Source: CAYPAV01 sp964408805
GTDB lineage: Bacteria > Pseudomonadota > Alphaproteobacteria > UBA8366
NCBI GenBank assembly: GCA_964408805.1
Contig: CAYPAV010000001.1
Location: 310,001-374,000, forward strand
Direction: 5' to 3'
Length of the DNA: 64,000 bases
The notes under the pieces are model-generated. The model was not told where the DNA came from. It did not search any database and saw only the letters and a program-made list of their open reading frames with translations. A program made the translations under genes and the position numbers. This document shows positions 27,428 through 36,677 of the stretch, one piece after another. The first letter of the stretch is position 1. Each line of letters opens with the position of its first letter.

Positions 27428-27459
27428 GCGGCGGTCCCTCGGGGCCGCCGCGTTTCATT
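27428..27459 (+). terminator. Rho-independent-like terminator after pnp
   Basis: GC-rich hairpin with arms GCGGCGG (27428-27434) and CCGCCGC (27445-27451), extended inside by CCC/GGG with one bulged T, then GTTTCATTT. It lies 30 bases after the pnp stop and before the convergent fabI, as expected for the end of the large rimP-pnp operon. The T-tract is interrupted. Confidence 0.65.
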
Positions 27460-27481
27460 TGGGTCCAAAGTCGGACGGGTG

Positions 27482-28309
27482 TCAGGCGGGAGTCGCCGCC
27501 ATGCCCACGACGTTGTAGCCGCAATCGACGTATAGAACCTCGCCGGTGACCGCGCTCGAGAGGTTCGATAGCAGGTACAGACCGGCGCCGCCCACATCGT
27601 CGAGGGTGACGTTGCGCCGCAAGGGGGCGTTCTCGCCCTGCCATTTGTAAACGAACCGGGCACTGCCGATGGCGGATCCCGCAAGGGTGCGCATCGGGCC
27701 GGCCGAGATCGCATTGACCCGCACGCCGTCCGAGCCGAGATCGGCCGAAAGATATCGAACGCTCGCTTCAAGTGCCGCCTTCGCGACACCCATGACATTG
27801 TAGTTCGGCATGACGCGTTGGGAACCGTCATAGGTCAAGGTCAAGAGACTGCCGCCCGGCCGCATGATCCGGGCCGCCCGCCGAGCCACCGCGGTGAAGG
27901 AATAGCAGGAGATATCGAGTGTATGCAGAAAATTCTCCCGAGAGGTATCGATATAGCGTCCCTTCAGCTCCTCCTTGTCCGAATAGGCGATGGCATGGAC
28001 CACGAAATCGAGCGTGGGCCAGGTTTCCGTGACATGATCGAACGCCGCATCGAGACTCGCCGGATCGGCCACGTCGCACTCGGTCACCAGCGACGAGCCG
28101 ACGGAATCGGCGAGCGGTCGGACCCGCTTGCCGAGCGATTCGCCCTGATAGGTGAAGGCCAGTTCTGCGCCGTGGCGGCCGAGCATCTCGGCGATTCCCC
28201 AGGCGATCGAATGGTCGTTGGCGACCCCCATGACGAGTCCCCGTTTTCCGGCCATGAGCGGCTGCGCGGCGGCGCCGATGTCTTGGATCGATTTCGGGTC
28301 GTCGGACAC
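27482..28309 (-). CDS. fabI: Enoyl-[acyl-carrier-protein] reductase (NADH) FabI
   Basis: 275 residues, SDR fold. The NAD site includes GLVMGVANDHSIAWGIAEML. The FabI catalytic Tyr-x6-Lys is YNVMGVAK, preceded by LTYDGSQRVMPN, and SAGPMRTLAGSAI forms the substrate loop. It performs the last reduction in each fatty acid elongation cycle. It is the last gene of fabA-fabB-fabI on the minus strand, 30 bases after fabB. The N-terminal 15 residues are an alphaproteobacterial-style extension. Confidence 0.94.
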   Translation of the reverse strand: MSDDPKSIQDIGAAAQPLMAGKRGLVMGVANDHSIAWGIAEMLGRHGAELAFTYQGESLGKRVRPLADSVGSSLVTECDVADPASLDAAFDHVTETWPTLDFVVHAIAYSDKEELKGRYIDTSRENFLHTLDISCYSFTAVARRAARIMRPGGSLLTLTYDGSQRVMPNYNVMGVAKAALEASVRYLSADLGSDGVRVNAISAGPMRTLAGSAIGSARFVYKWQGENAPLRRNVTLDDVGGAGLYLLSNLSSAVTGEVLYVDCGYNVVGMAATPA

Positions 28310-28339
28310 GCGATTGACCTCTTCGCCCTGGCGCCGGCG

Positions 28340-29557
28340 TCAGCCGTCGAACCGCCGGAGCACCAACGTGGCGTTGGTGCCGCCGAAGCCGAAACTGTTG
28401 GAGACGACGCAATCGAACTCGACGTCGTCCTCGCGCTCCTGAACGATGGGGAAGCCTTCCGCGCCCGGATCTAGGTCCTCGATGTTCGCGGACGCGGCGA
28501 TAAAGCCATTGTTGATCATCAGCAATGAATAGATCGCCTCATGGACACCCGTGGCGCCCAGCGAATGGCCGGTGAGCGACTTCGTCGAGCTGATCTTCGG
28601 CAGATTGTCGCCGAACACCTCGCGAATGGCATCGAGCTCGGAAATATCGCCGACCGGCGTGCTCGTACCGTGGGTGTTGATATAGGTAACCGGATCGTTG
28701 GTGCCGCCGAGGGCGAGCTTCATGCAGCGGAACGCCCCTTCGCCGGACGGTTGGACCATGTCGAACCCGTCGGACGTCGCCCCATAGCCGACGACTTCGC
28801 CGTAGATTTTGGCGCCGCGTGCCTTGGCATGTTCCAGCTCCTCCAGGACCACGACGCCACCGCCGCCCGCGATCACGAATCCGTCGCGGTTCGCGTCATA
28901 GGGCCGGCTCGCGGTCGTCGGCCGGTCGTTATATTTAGACGACAGCGCGGGCATGGCGTCGAAGAGCAGCGTCATCGTCCAGTGCAGCTCCTCGCCGCCG
29001 CCGGCGAAGACGATGTCCTGCTTGCCCCATTGGATCATTTCAACGCCGTTGCCGATGCAATGGGCGCTGGTCGAGCAGGCCGAGGTGATCGAGTAGTTGA
29101 CGCCCTTGATCTTGAACGGCGTCGCGAGCGTCGCCGAGTTTGTGCTCGACATGGTCCGAGGCACCATGTAGGGCCCGACGCGTTTCGCCGATTTCTCGCG
29201 CAGCGTATCCCACGACCACAACAAGTTCCGCGTCGAGGGGCCGCCCGAGCCCATGATCATGCCGGTCCGCTCGTTCGAGACATCGTCTTCCTCGAGGCCG
29301 GAATCGTCGATCGCTTGTTGCATGGCGATATAGTTGTAGGCGGCGCCGTCACCCATGAAGCGACGGATCTTGCGGTCGAGGGCCTCCTCGATATCAAGCT
29401 TGATCGATCCGTGTACGTGGCTGCGAAAGCCGAGCTCCTCGTACTTGTCGCAGTACTCGATGCCGGAGCGGCCTTCCTTCAACGAGTCGAGCACTTCCTC
29501 CTTATCGTTGCCAATGCAGGAGATAATGCCGAGCCCGGTTACGACAACTCGTCGCAT
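28340..29557 (-). CDS. fabB: 3-oxoacyl-[acyl-carrier-protein] synthase I (FabB)
   Basis: 405 residues, thiolase-fold ketosynthase. The active-site Cys is in SITSACSTSAHCIGNG. The His pair is in INTHGTSTPVGD and SLTGHSLGATGVHE. FabB elongates unsaturated intermediates made by FabA, so this pair supports anaerobic-type unsaturated fatty acid synthesis. The start MRRVVVTGLGIISCIGNDKE at 29557 was preferred; the frame runs on upstream into noncoding sequence. It follows fabA by 10 bases. Confidence 0.95.
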   Translation of the reverse strand: MRRVVVTGLGIISCIGNDKEEVLDSLKEGRSGIEYCDKYEELGFRSHVHGSIKLDIEEALDRKIRRFMGDGAAYNYIAMQQAIDDSGLEEDDVSNERTGMIMGSGGPSTRNLLWSWDTLREKSAKRVGPYMVPRTMSSTNSATLATPFKIKGVNYSITSACSTSAHCIGNGVEMIQWGKQDIVFAGGGEELHWTMTLLFDAMPALSSKYNDRPTTASRPYDANRDGFVIAGGGGVVVLEELEHAKARGAKIYGEVVGYGATSDGFDMVQPSGEGAFRCMKLALGGTNDPVTYINTHGTSTPVGDISELDAIREVFGDNLPKISSTKSLTGHSLGATGVHEAIYSLLMINNGFIAASANIEDLDPGAEGFPIVQEREDDVEFDCVVSNSFGFGGTNATLVLRRFDG

Positions 29558-29567
29558 GATGTCACCG

Positions 29568-30122
29568 TCACGATTGTTCAGTGGGAGAAAACAGGCCGAC
29601 GCGGATATCTTTCGCCTCGTAGATCGGCGTGCCATCCACCTTCATCACGCCGTCGGCAATGCCCATGACCAGCTTTCGCATGATCACGCGTTTCATGTTG
29701 ATGTGGTATGACAGCTTCTTGGCCGTGTTGAGCACTTGGCCGGAGAACTTCACTTCCCCGACGCTTATCGCCCGGCCGCGGCCGAGACCACCGAGCCAAC
29801 CAAGGAAAAAGCCGACCAGTTGCCACATCGCATCAAGGCCGAGACACCCCGGCATCACCGGATCGTTCTCGAAGTGGCATTTGAAGAACCAGAGGTCGGG
29901 CTTGATATCCATCTCGGCGGATATCTCGCCCTTGCCGTGGTCGCCGCCCTCGGCACTGATCTGGGTGATCCGGTCCAGCATCAGAAAGGGCGGCAGCGGC
30001 AGCTGTGCGTTTCCCTCGCCGAAAAGCCGTCCATGCCCGCATTCCAGAAGGTCTTCCAGGCTATAGCTGCTCTGTCTCGTGAAGGTCACGCCGCTATCCT
30101 TATCCGAGGCCACTTCATTCAT
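29568..30122 (-). CDS. fabA: 3-hydroxydecanoyl-ACP dehydratase/isomerase FabA
   Basis: 184 residues, hot-dog fold. The active-site His is in FKCHFENDPVMPGCLGLDAM, which also holds the catalytic Asp. FabA dehydrates 3-hydroxydecanoyl-ACP and isomerises trans-2 to cis-3-decenoyl-ACP. The start MNEVASDKD at 30122 is about 13 residues longer than in E. coli at the N-terminus. It lies 56 bases downstream of gyrB and leads fabA-fabB-fabI. In several rhizobial genomes irr is adjacent to fabA; here irr is 20 kb away. Confidence 0.94.
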   Translation of the reverse strand: MNEVASDKDSGVTFTRQSSYSLEDLLECGHGRLFGEGNAQLPLPPFLMLDRITQISAEGGDHGKGEISAEMDIKPDLWFFKCHFENDPVMPGCLGLDAMWQLVGFFLGWLGGLGRGRAISVGEVKFSGQVLNTAKKLSYHINMKRVIMRKLVMGIADGVMKVDGTPIYEAKDIRVGLFSPTEQS

Positions 30123-30178
30123 TCGAGCTACCTTTATCGCAGGAAGACGGTGAAGACAATCGCCTGATCGGATCGCCG

Positions 30179-32617
30179 TCAAACATCGAGATGCTCGACC
30201 TTGAGGGCATTCGCCTGGATGAAATCCCGGCGCGGTTCCACCAGGTCTCCCATGAGGGTCGAAAACAGCTCGCCCGCCTCGTCCGCGTGGCTGATTTTCA
30301 CCTGATGCATGGTCCGAACATTCTCGTCCATGGTGGTTTCCCACAGCTGATCCGGGTTCATCTCGCCGAGGCCCTTGTAGCGCTGCACGCCGATGCCCTT
30401 GCGCCCAAGCTCCATGACTTCGTCGACCAGGGCGATCGGCCCGGCGATCAGGATGTCCTTGTCCTTGGTGCGGAGCGTTGGATAGTGCTCGTAGTGGCGC
30501 TGCAACTCGCTCGCCATCCGGTCGAGCCGCCGGCCCTCGACGCTATGGATGAGGGCGCTGTCGATCTCGAAGCTCTGCGTCACGCCGCGCAGTGTGCGAG
30601 TATAGACCAGGTTGCCCGTCTCGTTCGATCGGCCGCCGGACCAGCCGCGCTCCAACGGATCGGCTAGCGCGTCGAGCCGCCGGGCGATATATATCGCCGC
30701 CTGTTCTGCACTTTCCTGGTCCTCGAGGATGCCCTCGTTCAAGGCGCCGGCGATCGCCATTTGTTCGACCACGCCGAGATGTCCGGCCTTCCGCGCCAGG
30801 GGTTCCAACAGATGTTTGGTACTACGAGCGGCCTCCAGGATCTCCAGCAACTCCTCGCCCGCGACTTGGCTCTCGTCGCCCAACACCAGGGCGCAGTCGT
30901 CGAGGGCCTCTCTCAGGAGGAAATCTTCCATCGCGCGGTCGTCCTTCAGATAGACCTCCGATTTCCCCTTTTGCACCCGGTATAGCGGCGGCTGGGCGAT
31001 ATAGAGAAAGCCGCGCTCGATCAGTTGCGGCATCTGCCGATAGAAAAACGTCAACAGCAGGGTCCGAATATGGCTGCCGTCGACATCGGCGTCGGTCATG
31101 ATGATGATCTTGTGGTAGCGCACCTTGTCGGGGTCGAAATCCTCCTGGCCCACGCCGGTGCCGAGGGCGGCGATCAGCGTGCCGATCTCGGCCGAGCCGA
31201 TCATCTTGTCGAAGCGGGCGCGCTCCACATTCAGGATCTTGCCGCGGAGCGGCAGGATCGCCTGATGGCGGCGGTCGCGGGCTTGCTTCGCCGAACCGCC
31301 CGCCGAATCGCCCTCGACGATGAAAATCTCGCACAGTTCGGGATTGCGTTCCTGACAATCGGCGAGCTTGCCCGGCAGGTTGGCGATGTCGAGCGCACCC
31401 TTCCGCCGGGTCAGCTCCCGGGCCTTCCGCGCGGCTTCCCGCGCGGCCGCTGCCTCGAACACCTTCTGGACAACCAGGCGGGCTTCGCTCGGGTGTTCCT
31501 CGAACCATCGACCGAGCATTTCGCCCACGATCGACTCGACGATCGGGCGAATTTCGGAGGAAACAAGCTTGTCCTTGGTTTGACTGGAAAATTTCGGATC
31601 CGGCACCTTGACCGAGAGAATGCAGGTCAAACCCTCCCGGGCATCGTCGCCGGTGATCGCGGTCTTCTCGCGCTTGGCGATGCCGGTCTCCGCGGCATAG
31701 CCGTTGACCTGACGGGTCAAGGCGCCCCGGAAGCCCGCCAAATGCGTACCGCCGTCGCGCTGCGGAATGTTGTTGGTGAAACACAGCATGGTTTCGTGGA
31801 AGCTGTCGTTCCATTGCATCGCGACATCGACGACGACGCCGTCGCGCTCGCCGTGAAACGTGATCGGCTGATCGAACAAGGCCGACTTCGACCGGTCGAG
31901 ATAAAGGGCGAAGGCCTTGAGGCCGCCTTCGTAATGGAATGCCTCGGTCGGCGCGTCGGGTTTGCGGGCATCGGTCAGGATGATCCGCACACCCGGGTTG
32001 AGGAAGGCTAGTTCCCGCAACCGGTGTTCCAGGGTTGTGAACTCGAATTCCGTGCTGCCGAAGGTATTGTCCGACGGCATGAAGGTGATTTCCGTCCCCG
32101 TCTCCTCGGCCGCATCCCCGATCACCGCGAGCGGCGACTCGGCATCGCCGTCCAGGAAGCGCATGAAATGCGTCTTGCCGTCCCGCTTGATCGTCAGACC
32201 GAGTTCCGAGGAGAGCGCGTTGACGACGGAGACGCCGACCCCGTGCAGGCCGCCGGAAACCTTATAGGCATCGTTCTCGAACTTTCCGCCGGCGTGAAGC
32301 TGGGTCATGATGACCTCGGCCGCCGAAATGCCTTCCTCGGCATGAATATCCACCGGAATGCCGCGACCGTTATCCGTCACAGTCACCGAACCGTCGCCGT
32401 TGAGCTGAACCGTGACGCTGTCGCAATGGCCCGCCATGGCCTCGTCGATGGCGTTGTCCACGACCTCGAAGACCATATGGTGCAGGCCGGTGCCGTCATC
32501 GGTGTCGCCGATATACATACCGGGTCGCTTGCGGACAGCGTCGAGTCCGCGCAACACCTTGATGGTATCAGCGCCGTATTCCTCTTCCGACGGTGTCTCG
32601 GCGATCGATTCGCTCAT
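30179..32617 (-). CDS. gyrB: DNA gyrase subunit B
   Basis: 812 residues. The GHKL ATPase N-terminus has VLRGLDAVRKRPGMYIGDTD, FEVVDNAIDEAMAGH and GGLHGVGVSVVNALS. A transducer domain, the TOPRIM domain (FIVEGDSAGGSAKQARDR, DADVDGSHIRTLLLTFFYRQ) and the C-terminal GyrA-binding region ending MGDLVEPRRDFIQANA follow. With GyrA it introduces negative supercoils. It sits 22 bases downstream of recF in the classical dnaA-dnaN-recF-gyrB order. Confidence 0.97.
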   Translation of the reverse strand: MSESIAETPSEEEYGADTIKVLRGLDAVRKRPGMYIGDTDDGTGLHHMVFEVVDNAIDEAMAGHCDSVTVQLNGDGSVTVTDNGRGIPVDIHAEEGISAAEVIMTQLHAGGKFENDAYKVSGGLHGVGVSVVNALSSELGLTIKRDGKTHFMRFLDGDAESPLAVIGDAAEETGTEITFMPSDNTFGSTEFEFTTLEHRLRELAFLNPGVRIILTDARKPDAPTEAFHYEGGLKAFALYLDRSKSALFDQPITFHGERDGVVVDVAMQWNDSFHETMLCFTNNIPQRDGGTHLAGFRGALTRQVNGYAAETGIAKREKTAITGDDAREGLTCILSVKVPDPKFSSQTKDKLVSSEIRPIVESIVGEMLGRWFEEHPSEARLVVQKVFEAAAAREAARKARELTRRKGALDIANLPGKLADCQERNPELCEIFIVEGDSAGGSAKQARDRRHQAILPLRGKILNVERARFDKMIGSAEIGTLIAALGTGVGQEDFDPDKVRYHKIIIMTDADVDGSHIRTLLLTFFYRQMPQLIERGFLYIAQPPLYRVQKGKSEVYLKDDRAMEDFLLREALDDCALVLGDESQVAGEELLEILEAARSTKHLLEPLARKAGHLGVVEQMAIAGALNEGILEDQESAEQAAIYIARRLDALADPLERGWSGGRSNETGNLVYTRTLRGVTQSFEIDSALIHSVEGRRLDRMASELQRHYEHYPTLRTKDKDILIAGPIALVDEVMELGRKGIGVQRYKGLGEMNPDQLWETTMDENVRTMHQVKISHADEAGELFSTLMGDLVEPRRDFIQANALKVEHLDV

Positions 32618-32639
32618 CTATGTTTCTCACAATCTTTCA

Positions 32640-33743
32640 TCAGTTCAACGTAGCGGCGCCGTCCGCGACGGCGAGATGTTGGGCCCGGCCATCGAGCCCA
32701 TCGAAGGTCGCGCGATCCGTTCCCGCGAGCCAGACCTGTGCCCGCAGCCGGCAGATCTCCTCGAACAGCGCTTCGCGCCGGCTTGCGTCCAAATGTGCCG
32801 CGACCTCATCCAGCAGCAGCAAGGGCGCGGCTCCGCGTTCGGCCGCGCGCAGCCGCGCATCGGCGAGGACGATCGCGATCAACAGCGCCTTCTGTTCGCC
32901 GGTTGAGCAAAGTGCCGCCGGCTGGTCGGTTTCGATATGGCGCGCCAGGAAATCCGTACGATGGGGACCGATCCCGGCCCCGCCGGTTTCCGCGTCCCGG
33001 GTACGACCTTCCGCGAAGCGCTTACGCGCCCGCTCCTCGACCGCGAGGGCCGGCTCCTTCTCGAGCCACCCCTCGATCGCTCCCTCGAGAGACAAGCCCG
33101 CCTTCGGGAAGGGGCCCGCGGCGGCGGCGCAGGCCCTGTTGAGCCGCGCCACGATGTCGCGCCTGGCCGCCGCGATGGCGACGCCGCGTTCCGCCATCGT
33201 GCCTTCAAGAACGTCGAGCCATACCGCATCGCCCGCTCCGTCGCGGAGCAGGCGGCCGCGCTGGCGCATGGCGTTCTCGTACCCGCTGACGCGACCTGCA
33301 TGGGCCGGATCGAATCCGAACACCAAACGATCGAGAAACCGCCGCCGCCCGGCCGGGCCGTCCGAAAACAGCCGGTCCATGCGCGGCGTCAGCCAAACCG
33401 CGCTGACGAAATCGGCAAGCGCCGCCTGGCTCTTGGCGGGCGCGCCGGCGATCCGCACGAGTCGCTTTTCCTCCGCTCGCTGGCGGCCGGTCCCGATTTC
33501 AATGGGGCCGTCCGCGGTCTCGACCGTGGCCGCGACGGCCCAGCCCGTATGGGCGCTCGGCCGGCGGTCGATCTCTGAAAGCTTGGCGCCCCGCAGCCCG
33601 CGTCCCGGCGCCAGGTAGGAGACGGCCTCCAGAAGATTGGTCTTGCCGGCACCATTCGGTCCGGTCAGGACGACCGGGCTCGGTTCCAAATCGAGTCCTA
33701 GTGCCTCGTAATTTCGAAACTCGGTCAATCGCAACCTGGTCAC
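32640..33743 (-). CDS. recF: DNA replication/repair protein RecF
   Basis: About 367 residues. SMC-like ATPase with Walker A GPNGAGKTNLLEAVSYLAPG near residues 30-50. ABC signature-type STGEQKALLIAIVLA and Walker B PLLLLDEVAAHLD sit near the C-terminus. RecF with RecO/RecR loads RecA at single-strand gaps. The start is uncertain: GTG at 33743 (MTRLRLTEFRNYE) is given, and a TTG at 33749 is also in frame. The region is between dnaN and gyrB. Confidence 0.94.
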   Translation of the reverse strand: MTRLRLTEFRNYEALGLDLEPSPVVLTGPNGAGKTNLLEAVSYLAPGRGLRGAKLSEIDRRPSAHTGWAVAATVETADGPIEIGTGRQRAEEKRLVRIAGAPAKSQAALADFVSAVWLTPRMDRLFSDGPAGRRRFLDRLVFGFDPAHAGRVSGYENAMRQRGRLLRDGAGDAVWLDVLEGTMAERGVAIAAARRDIVARLNRACAAAAGPFPKAGLSLEGAIEGWLEKEPALAVEERARKRFAEGRTRDAETGGAGIGPHRTDFLARHIETDQPAALCSTGEQKALLIAIVLADARLRAAERGAAPLLLLDEVAAHLDASRREALFEEICRLRAQVWLAGTDRATFDGLDGRAQHLAVADGAATLN

Positions 33744-33802
33744 GGCCAATGTGGCCGCGACACCGGTACTTATCGATGTCGCGTTCGCTAGAATGCGTCC
33801 TC

Positions 33803-34921
33803 CTAGACCCGCATGGGCATCAAGACGTAGAGCGCGCTATCGTCGGCCGAATCGCGGACGATCGTCGGCGACGCCGCGTCGGCGACGACGAATTCAGCCT
33901 GTTCGCCTTCGATCTGTTGGGTAATGTCGAGCAGGTAGCGCGCGTTGAAGCCGATCTCGATCGACGCGTTGGCGTAATCGACTTCGATTTCCTCGCGGGC
34001 ACTCCCGCTGTCCGGGCTCGATGCGGTCAACACCAAGTTATTGTCGCCGGCGACGAGTTTCACCGCGCGCGATTTTTCCGTCGAAATCGTCGCCACGCGG
34101 TCGACCGCATTGGCGAAATCGCGGCAGTCGACATTGAGCGACTTGTCGTTCCCCGTCGGGATGACGCGTTCGTAATCCGGGAACGTCCCGTCGATCAATT
34201 TCGAGGACAGGACGGCATCGTCGAAGGCGAATTCGACGCTGGTGTCCGAGAGCGAAATCCGAATGTCGTCGGAAACCTCGTCGATCAATTTGCGGAGTTC
34301 GTTGACGGTCTTCCGCGGCACGATCACGCCCGGCATTCCGGTGGCGCCGTCGGGCACGTGCATTTCAACCCGGGCCAGGCGATGGCCGTCGGTGGCGACG
34401 GTCCGCATCACCTCGCCGTTCTCGCCCTCTGTCGTGTGGAGGAATATGCCGTTGAGGTAATAGCGCGTCTCCTCGGTCGAGATCGCGAACCGGGTGCGGT
34501 CGATCAACGAACGCAGTTCGTCCGCGGCCAGCACGAAACGGTGCGGCAACTCGCCGCTGTTGGTTTGCGGGAAGTCGTCCGTCGGCAAGGTCTGAAGGGT
34601 AAACTCCGAGCGTCCCGCCCGAAGCACCATCTGCCCGTCGCCGCCGCTGGTATCGAGTTCGATTTGCGTGCCCTCGGGCAGCTTTCGCACGATATCGTAC
34701 AGCGTATGGGCGGGCGCGGTCGCATCGCCGCTGGTATCGGTCACCGCCTCGACCGAATCGACGATCGAGAGGTCCATGTCCGTCGCGGTCAGGCTGAGCC
34801 GCCCGTCGGCCGCGTTCAGGAGAACGTTTGAGAGTATCGGTATCGTGTTGCGGCGCTCGACGACGCTTTGTACATGTCCAAGAGATCGTAGGAGCGACGC
34901 GCGTTCAATGGTAATTTTCAT
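33803..34921 (-). CDS. dnaN: DNA polymerase III subunit beta (sliding clamp)
   Basis: 372 residues forming three clamp subdomains. Recognisable parts are the start MKITIERASLLRSLGHVQSV, FVLAADELRSLIDRTRFAIS in the middle domain, and the C-terminal YVLMPMRV end. DnaN tethers polymerase III to DNA. It lies 220 bases downstream of dnaA and 53 bases upstream of recF. Confidence 0.97.
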   Translation of the reverse strand: MKITIERASLLRSLGHVQSVVERRNTIPILSNVLLNAADGRLSLTATDMDLSIVDSVEAVTDTSGDATAPAHTLYDIVRKLPEGTQIELDTSGGDGQMVLRAGRSEFTLQTLPTDDFPQTNSGELPHRFVLAADELRSLIDRTRFAISTEETRYYLNGIFLHTTEGENGEVMRTVATDGHRLARVEMHVPDGATGMPGVIVPRKTVNELRKLIDEVSDDIRISLSDTSVEFAFDDAVLSSKLIDGTFPDYERVIPTGNDKSLNVDCRDFANAVDRVATISTEKSRAVKLVAGDNNLVLTASSPDSGSAREEIEVDYANASIEIGFNARYLLDITQQIEGEQAEFVVADAASPTIVRDSADDSALYVLMPMRV

Positions 34922-34942
34922 GATTGTCGTTTTTACCGTATG

Positions 34943-35136
34943 GAATCTTTATGAAAGCCGCCCGGCAAGGTGAAAAAAGCGTGGCATCGAACGGCATTTG
35001 ATTGCGTATGATCGTTATCCTCTAGGAGACACAATTTATAGCATGCGCGATTGGAATCCGCGACTTATTTAGTGGCTCCGAGGTCGATAATTTGTCGTCT
35101 GCCTTCGGCCCGAATCCGGCGATTCCGGCGTGATTC
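34943..35136. promoter_or_regulatory. dnaA-dnaN intergenic region with five GANTC sites
   Basis: The 220-base gap between dnaA and dnaN (34922-35141) contains GANTC at 34943, 35054, 35112, 35121 and 35132. The last three lie within 25 bases next to the dnaA stop. GANTC is the target of the alphaproteobacterial methylase CcrM, which couples promoter methylation to replication. No canonical DnaA box (TTATCCACA) is visible; GTTATCCTC near 35013 is only partial. The sites are seen directly; cell-cycle control of dnaN is inferred. Confidence 0.4.
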
Positions 35137-35141
35137 GGCGC

Positions 35142-36482
35142 TCAGTTCTCGAGCATTCGGCGCAGCAACTCGACATCTTCGTTGAAACCGCCATCGGTCG
35201 ATTTCAACTCCTCGACCCGGCGGACCGCATGCATCACCGTGGTGTGGTCGCGGCCGCCGAATTTCCGGCCGATTTCGGGCAGAGACCGGGCGGTCAACTG
35301 CTTCGCCAGATACATCGCGATCTGACGCGGCCGGGCGATCGCGCGGGCACGACGCGAGGAATACATTTCCGAGAGACGCATATTGAAATGCTCGGCAACC
35401 TGTTTTTGGATTTCCTCGATCGTCACCTTGCGGTCGTTGGCGCGCAGGAGGTCGTGCAGGACTTCCTGGGTCGTCTCCAGCGTGAGCGGCCGACCGACCA
35501 AGTTCGCATAGGCGAGGATCCGGTTCAGTGCCCCTTCCAGCTCGCGAATGTTGGAGGTGATCTTGTGGGCGAGGAACTCGAGGATTTTTTCCGGGACCGC
35601 AACGGTCTGCTCCTCCGCCTTCGACTGCAGAATTCCGAGGCGGAGCTCATAGGTGGTCGGATGAATATCGGCGACCAAGCCCCAGCCGAGGCGGGACTTC
35701 ATCCGCTCCTCCATGCCTTCCAGGTCGTTCGGCGACTTGTCGGCGGAAATCACGATCTGCCGGTTCTGATCGACCAGCGCGTTGAAGGTGTGGAAGAACT
35801 CCTCCTGGGTGCTGTCCTTGCCGGCGATGAACTGGACATCGTCGATCATCAGGACGTCGACCGAGCGGAATTGTTCCTTGAAGGCCATCGTGTCCTTGTA
35901 GCGCAGCGCCCGGATGAACTGGTACATGAACTTCTCGGCCGAAAGGTAGACCGCGCGCCGTTCCGGCCGCGTCTTGCGCAGATGCCAGGCGATGGCATGC
36001 ATCAGATGAGTCTTGCCGAGGCCGACGCCGCCATAAAGGAAAAGCGGATTGTAAGGCACGGTCTCGGCTTCGGCGACGCGCCGGGCGGCGGCGAAGGCCA
36101 ACTCGTTGGGCTTGCCGACGATGAAATTCTCGAAGGTGAAGCGGGTATCGAGCGGGGCGCTGATGTCGTCGTGGCGCGGCGCCGGCGGGCCCGCGGCCGG
36201 AACCTCATGAGCGCGCTCGGTCTCCTCCTCGCCACCGGCGACGATGATGTCGATGCCTTCGACCGAGGTCGATTCAGTGGTCCAAAGCCCGGTCAGCCGG
36301 TCGCCATATTGCGATTCGATCCAATCGCGCATGAATCGTGTCGGGACCGAGATCCGAACCCGCCGGTCGGTGACGCCCAGCATGGTCATCGGTTTCAACC
36401 AACTGCGATATGCGGCTTCCCCGTACTCGGCGCGCAACCGCCCCCTAATGCGCGCCCATTGAGCCGAGATTCGATCGTTCAT
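35142..36482 (-). CDS. dnaA: Chromosomal replication initiator protein DnaA
   Basis: 446 residues. Domain I begins ISAQWARIRGRLRAEYGEAA. The AAA+ domain has LFLYGGVGLGKTHLMHAIAW (Walker A) and VLMIDDVQFIAGKDSTQEEF (Walker B). The DNA-binding domain IV ends with ARPRQIAMYLAKQ and KFGGRDHTTVMHAVRRVEEL. DnaA unwinds oriC. I set the start at ATG 36482 (MNDRISAQW), preceded by GGGGTGG; the further open upstream frame has no similarity. It is upstream of dnaN on the minus strand. Confidence 0.97.
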   Translation of the reverse strand: MNDRISAQWARIRGRLRAEYGEAAYRSWLKPMTMLGVTDRRVRISVPTRFMRDWIESQYGDRLTGLWTTESTSVEGIDIIVAGGEEETERAHEVPAAGPPAPRHDDISAPLDTRFTFENFIVGKPNELAFAAARRVAEAETVPYNPLFLYGGVGLGKTHLMHAIAWHLRKTRPERRAVYLSAEKFMYQFIRALRYKDTMAFKEQFRSVDVLMIDDVQFIAGKDSTQEEFFHTFNALVDQNRQIVISADKSPNDLEGMEERMKSRLGWGLVADIHPTTYELRLGILQSKAEEQTVAVPEKILEFLAHKITSNIRELEGALNRILAYANLVGRPLTLETTQEVLHDLLRANDRKVTIEEIQKQVAEHFNMRLSEMYSSRRARAIARPRQIAMYLAKQLTARSLPEIGRKFGGRDHTTVMHAVRRVEELKSTDGGFNEDVELLRRMLEN

Positions 36483-36640
36483 CGCGAACGCCACCCCATT
36501 CAAATGTTCCGCGCGCGCCGACCGACGAGACGCGGTTCCGGTGTTGGTCGCCAAAAGTGAAAAGCACAACCTCCCAACGCGCGAGGCGCGGGTTATTCCG
36601 GTGGCGGAACTCTGAACCACGACAAGAAACGGGCCACGTA

Positions 36641-36677
36641 AAACCTAAGTAAATAACAGTTATTTACTATAAGGTTT
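36641..36677. repeat. Long inverted repeat upstream of dnaA
   Basis: Inner arms AGTAAATAAC (36648-36657) and GTTATTTACT (36659-36668) are perfect 10-base complements around a single A. Outer arms AAACCT (36641-36646) and AGGTTT (36672-36677) are also perfect, separated from the inner arms by 1 and 3 bases. The whole dyad sits in the AT-rich part, about 160-195 bases before the dnaA ATG. It is not followed by a T-tract on the dnaA strand, so it looks like a protein-binding or replication-control site rather than a terminator. Confidence 0.7.

Noticed and set aside
35130..36560. Plus-strand frame opposite dnaA
   Set aside because: Antisense to DnaA, which has all domain motifs.
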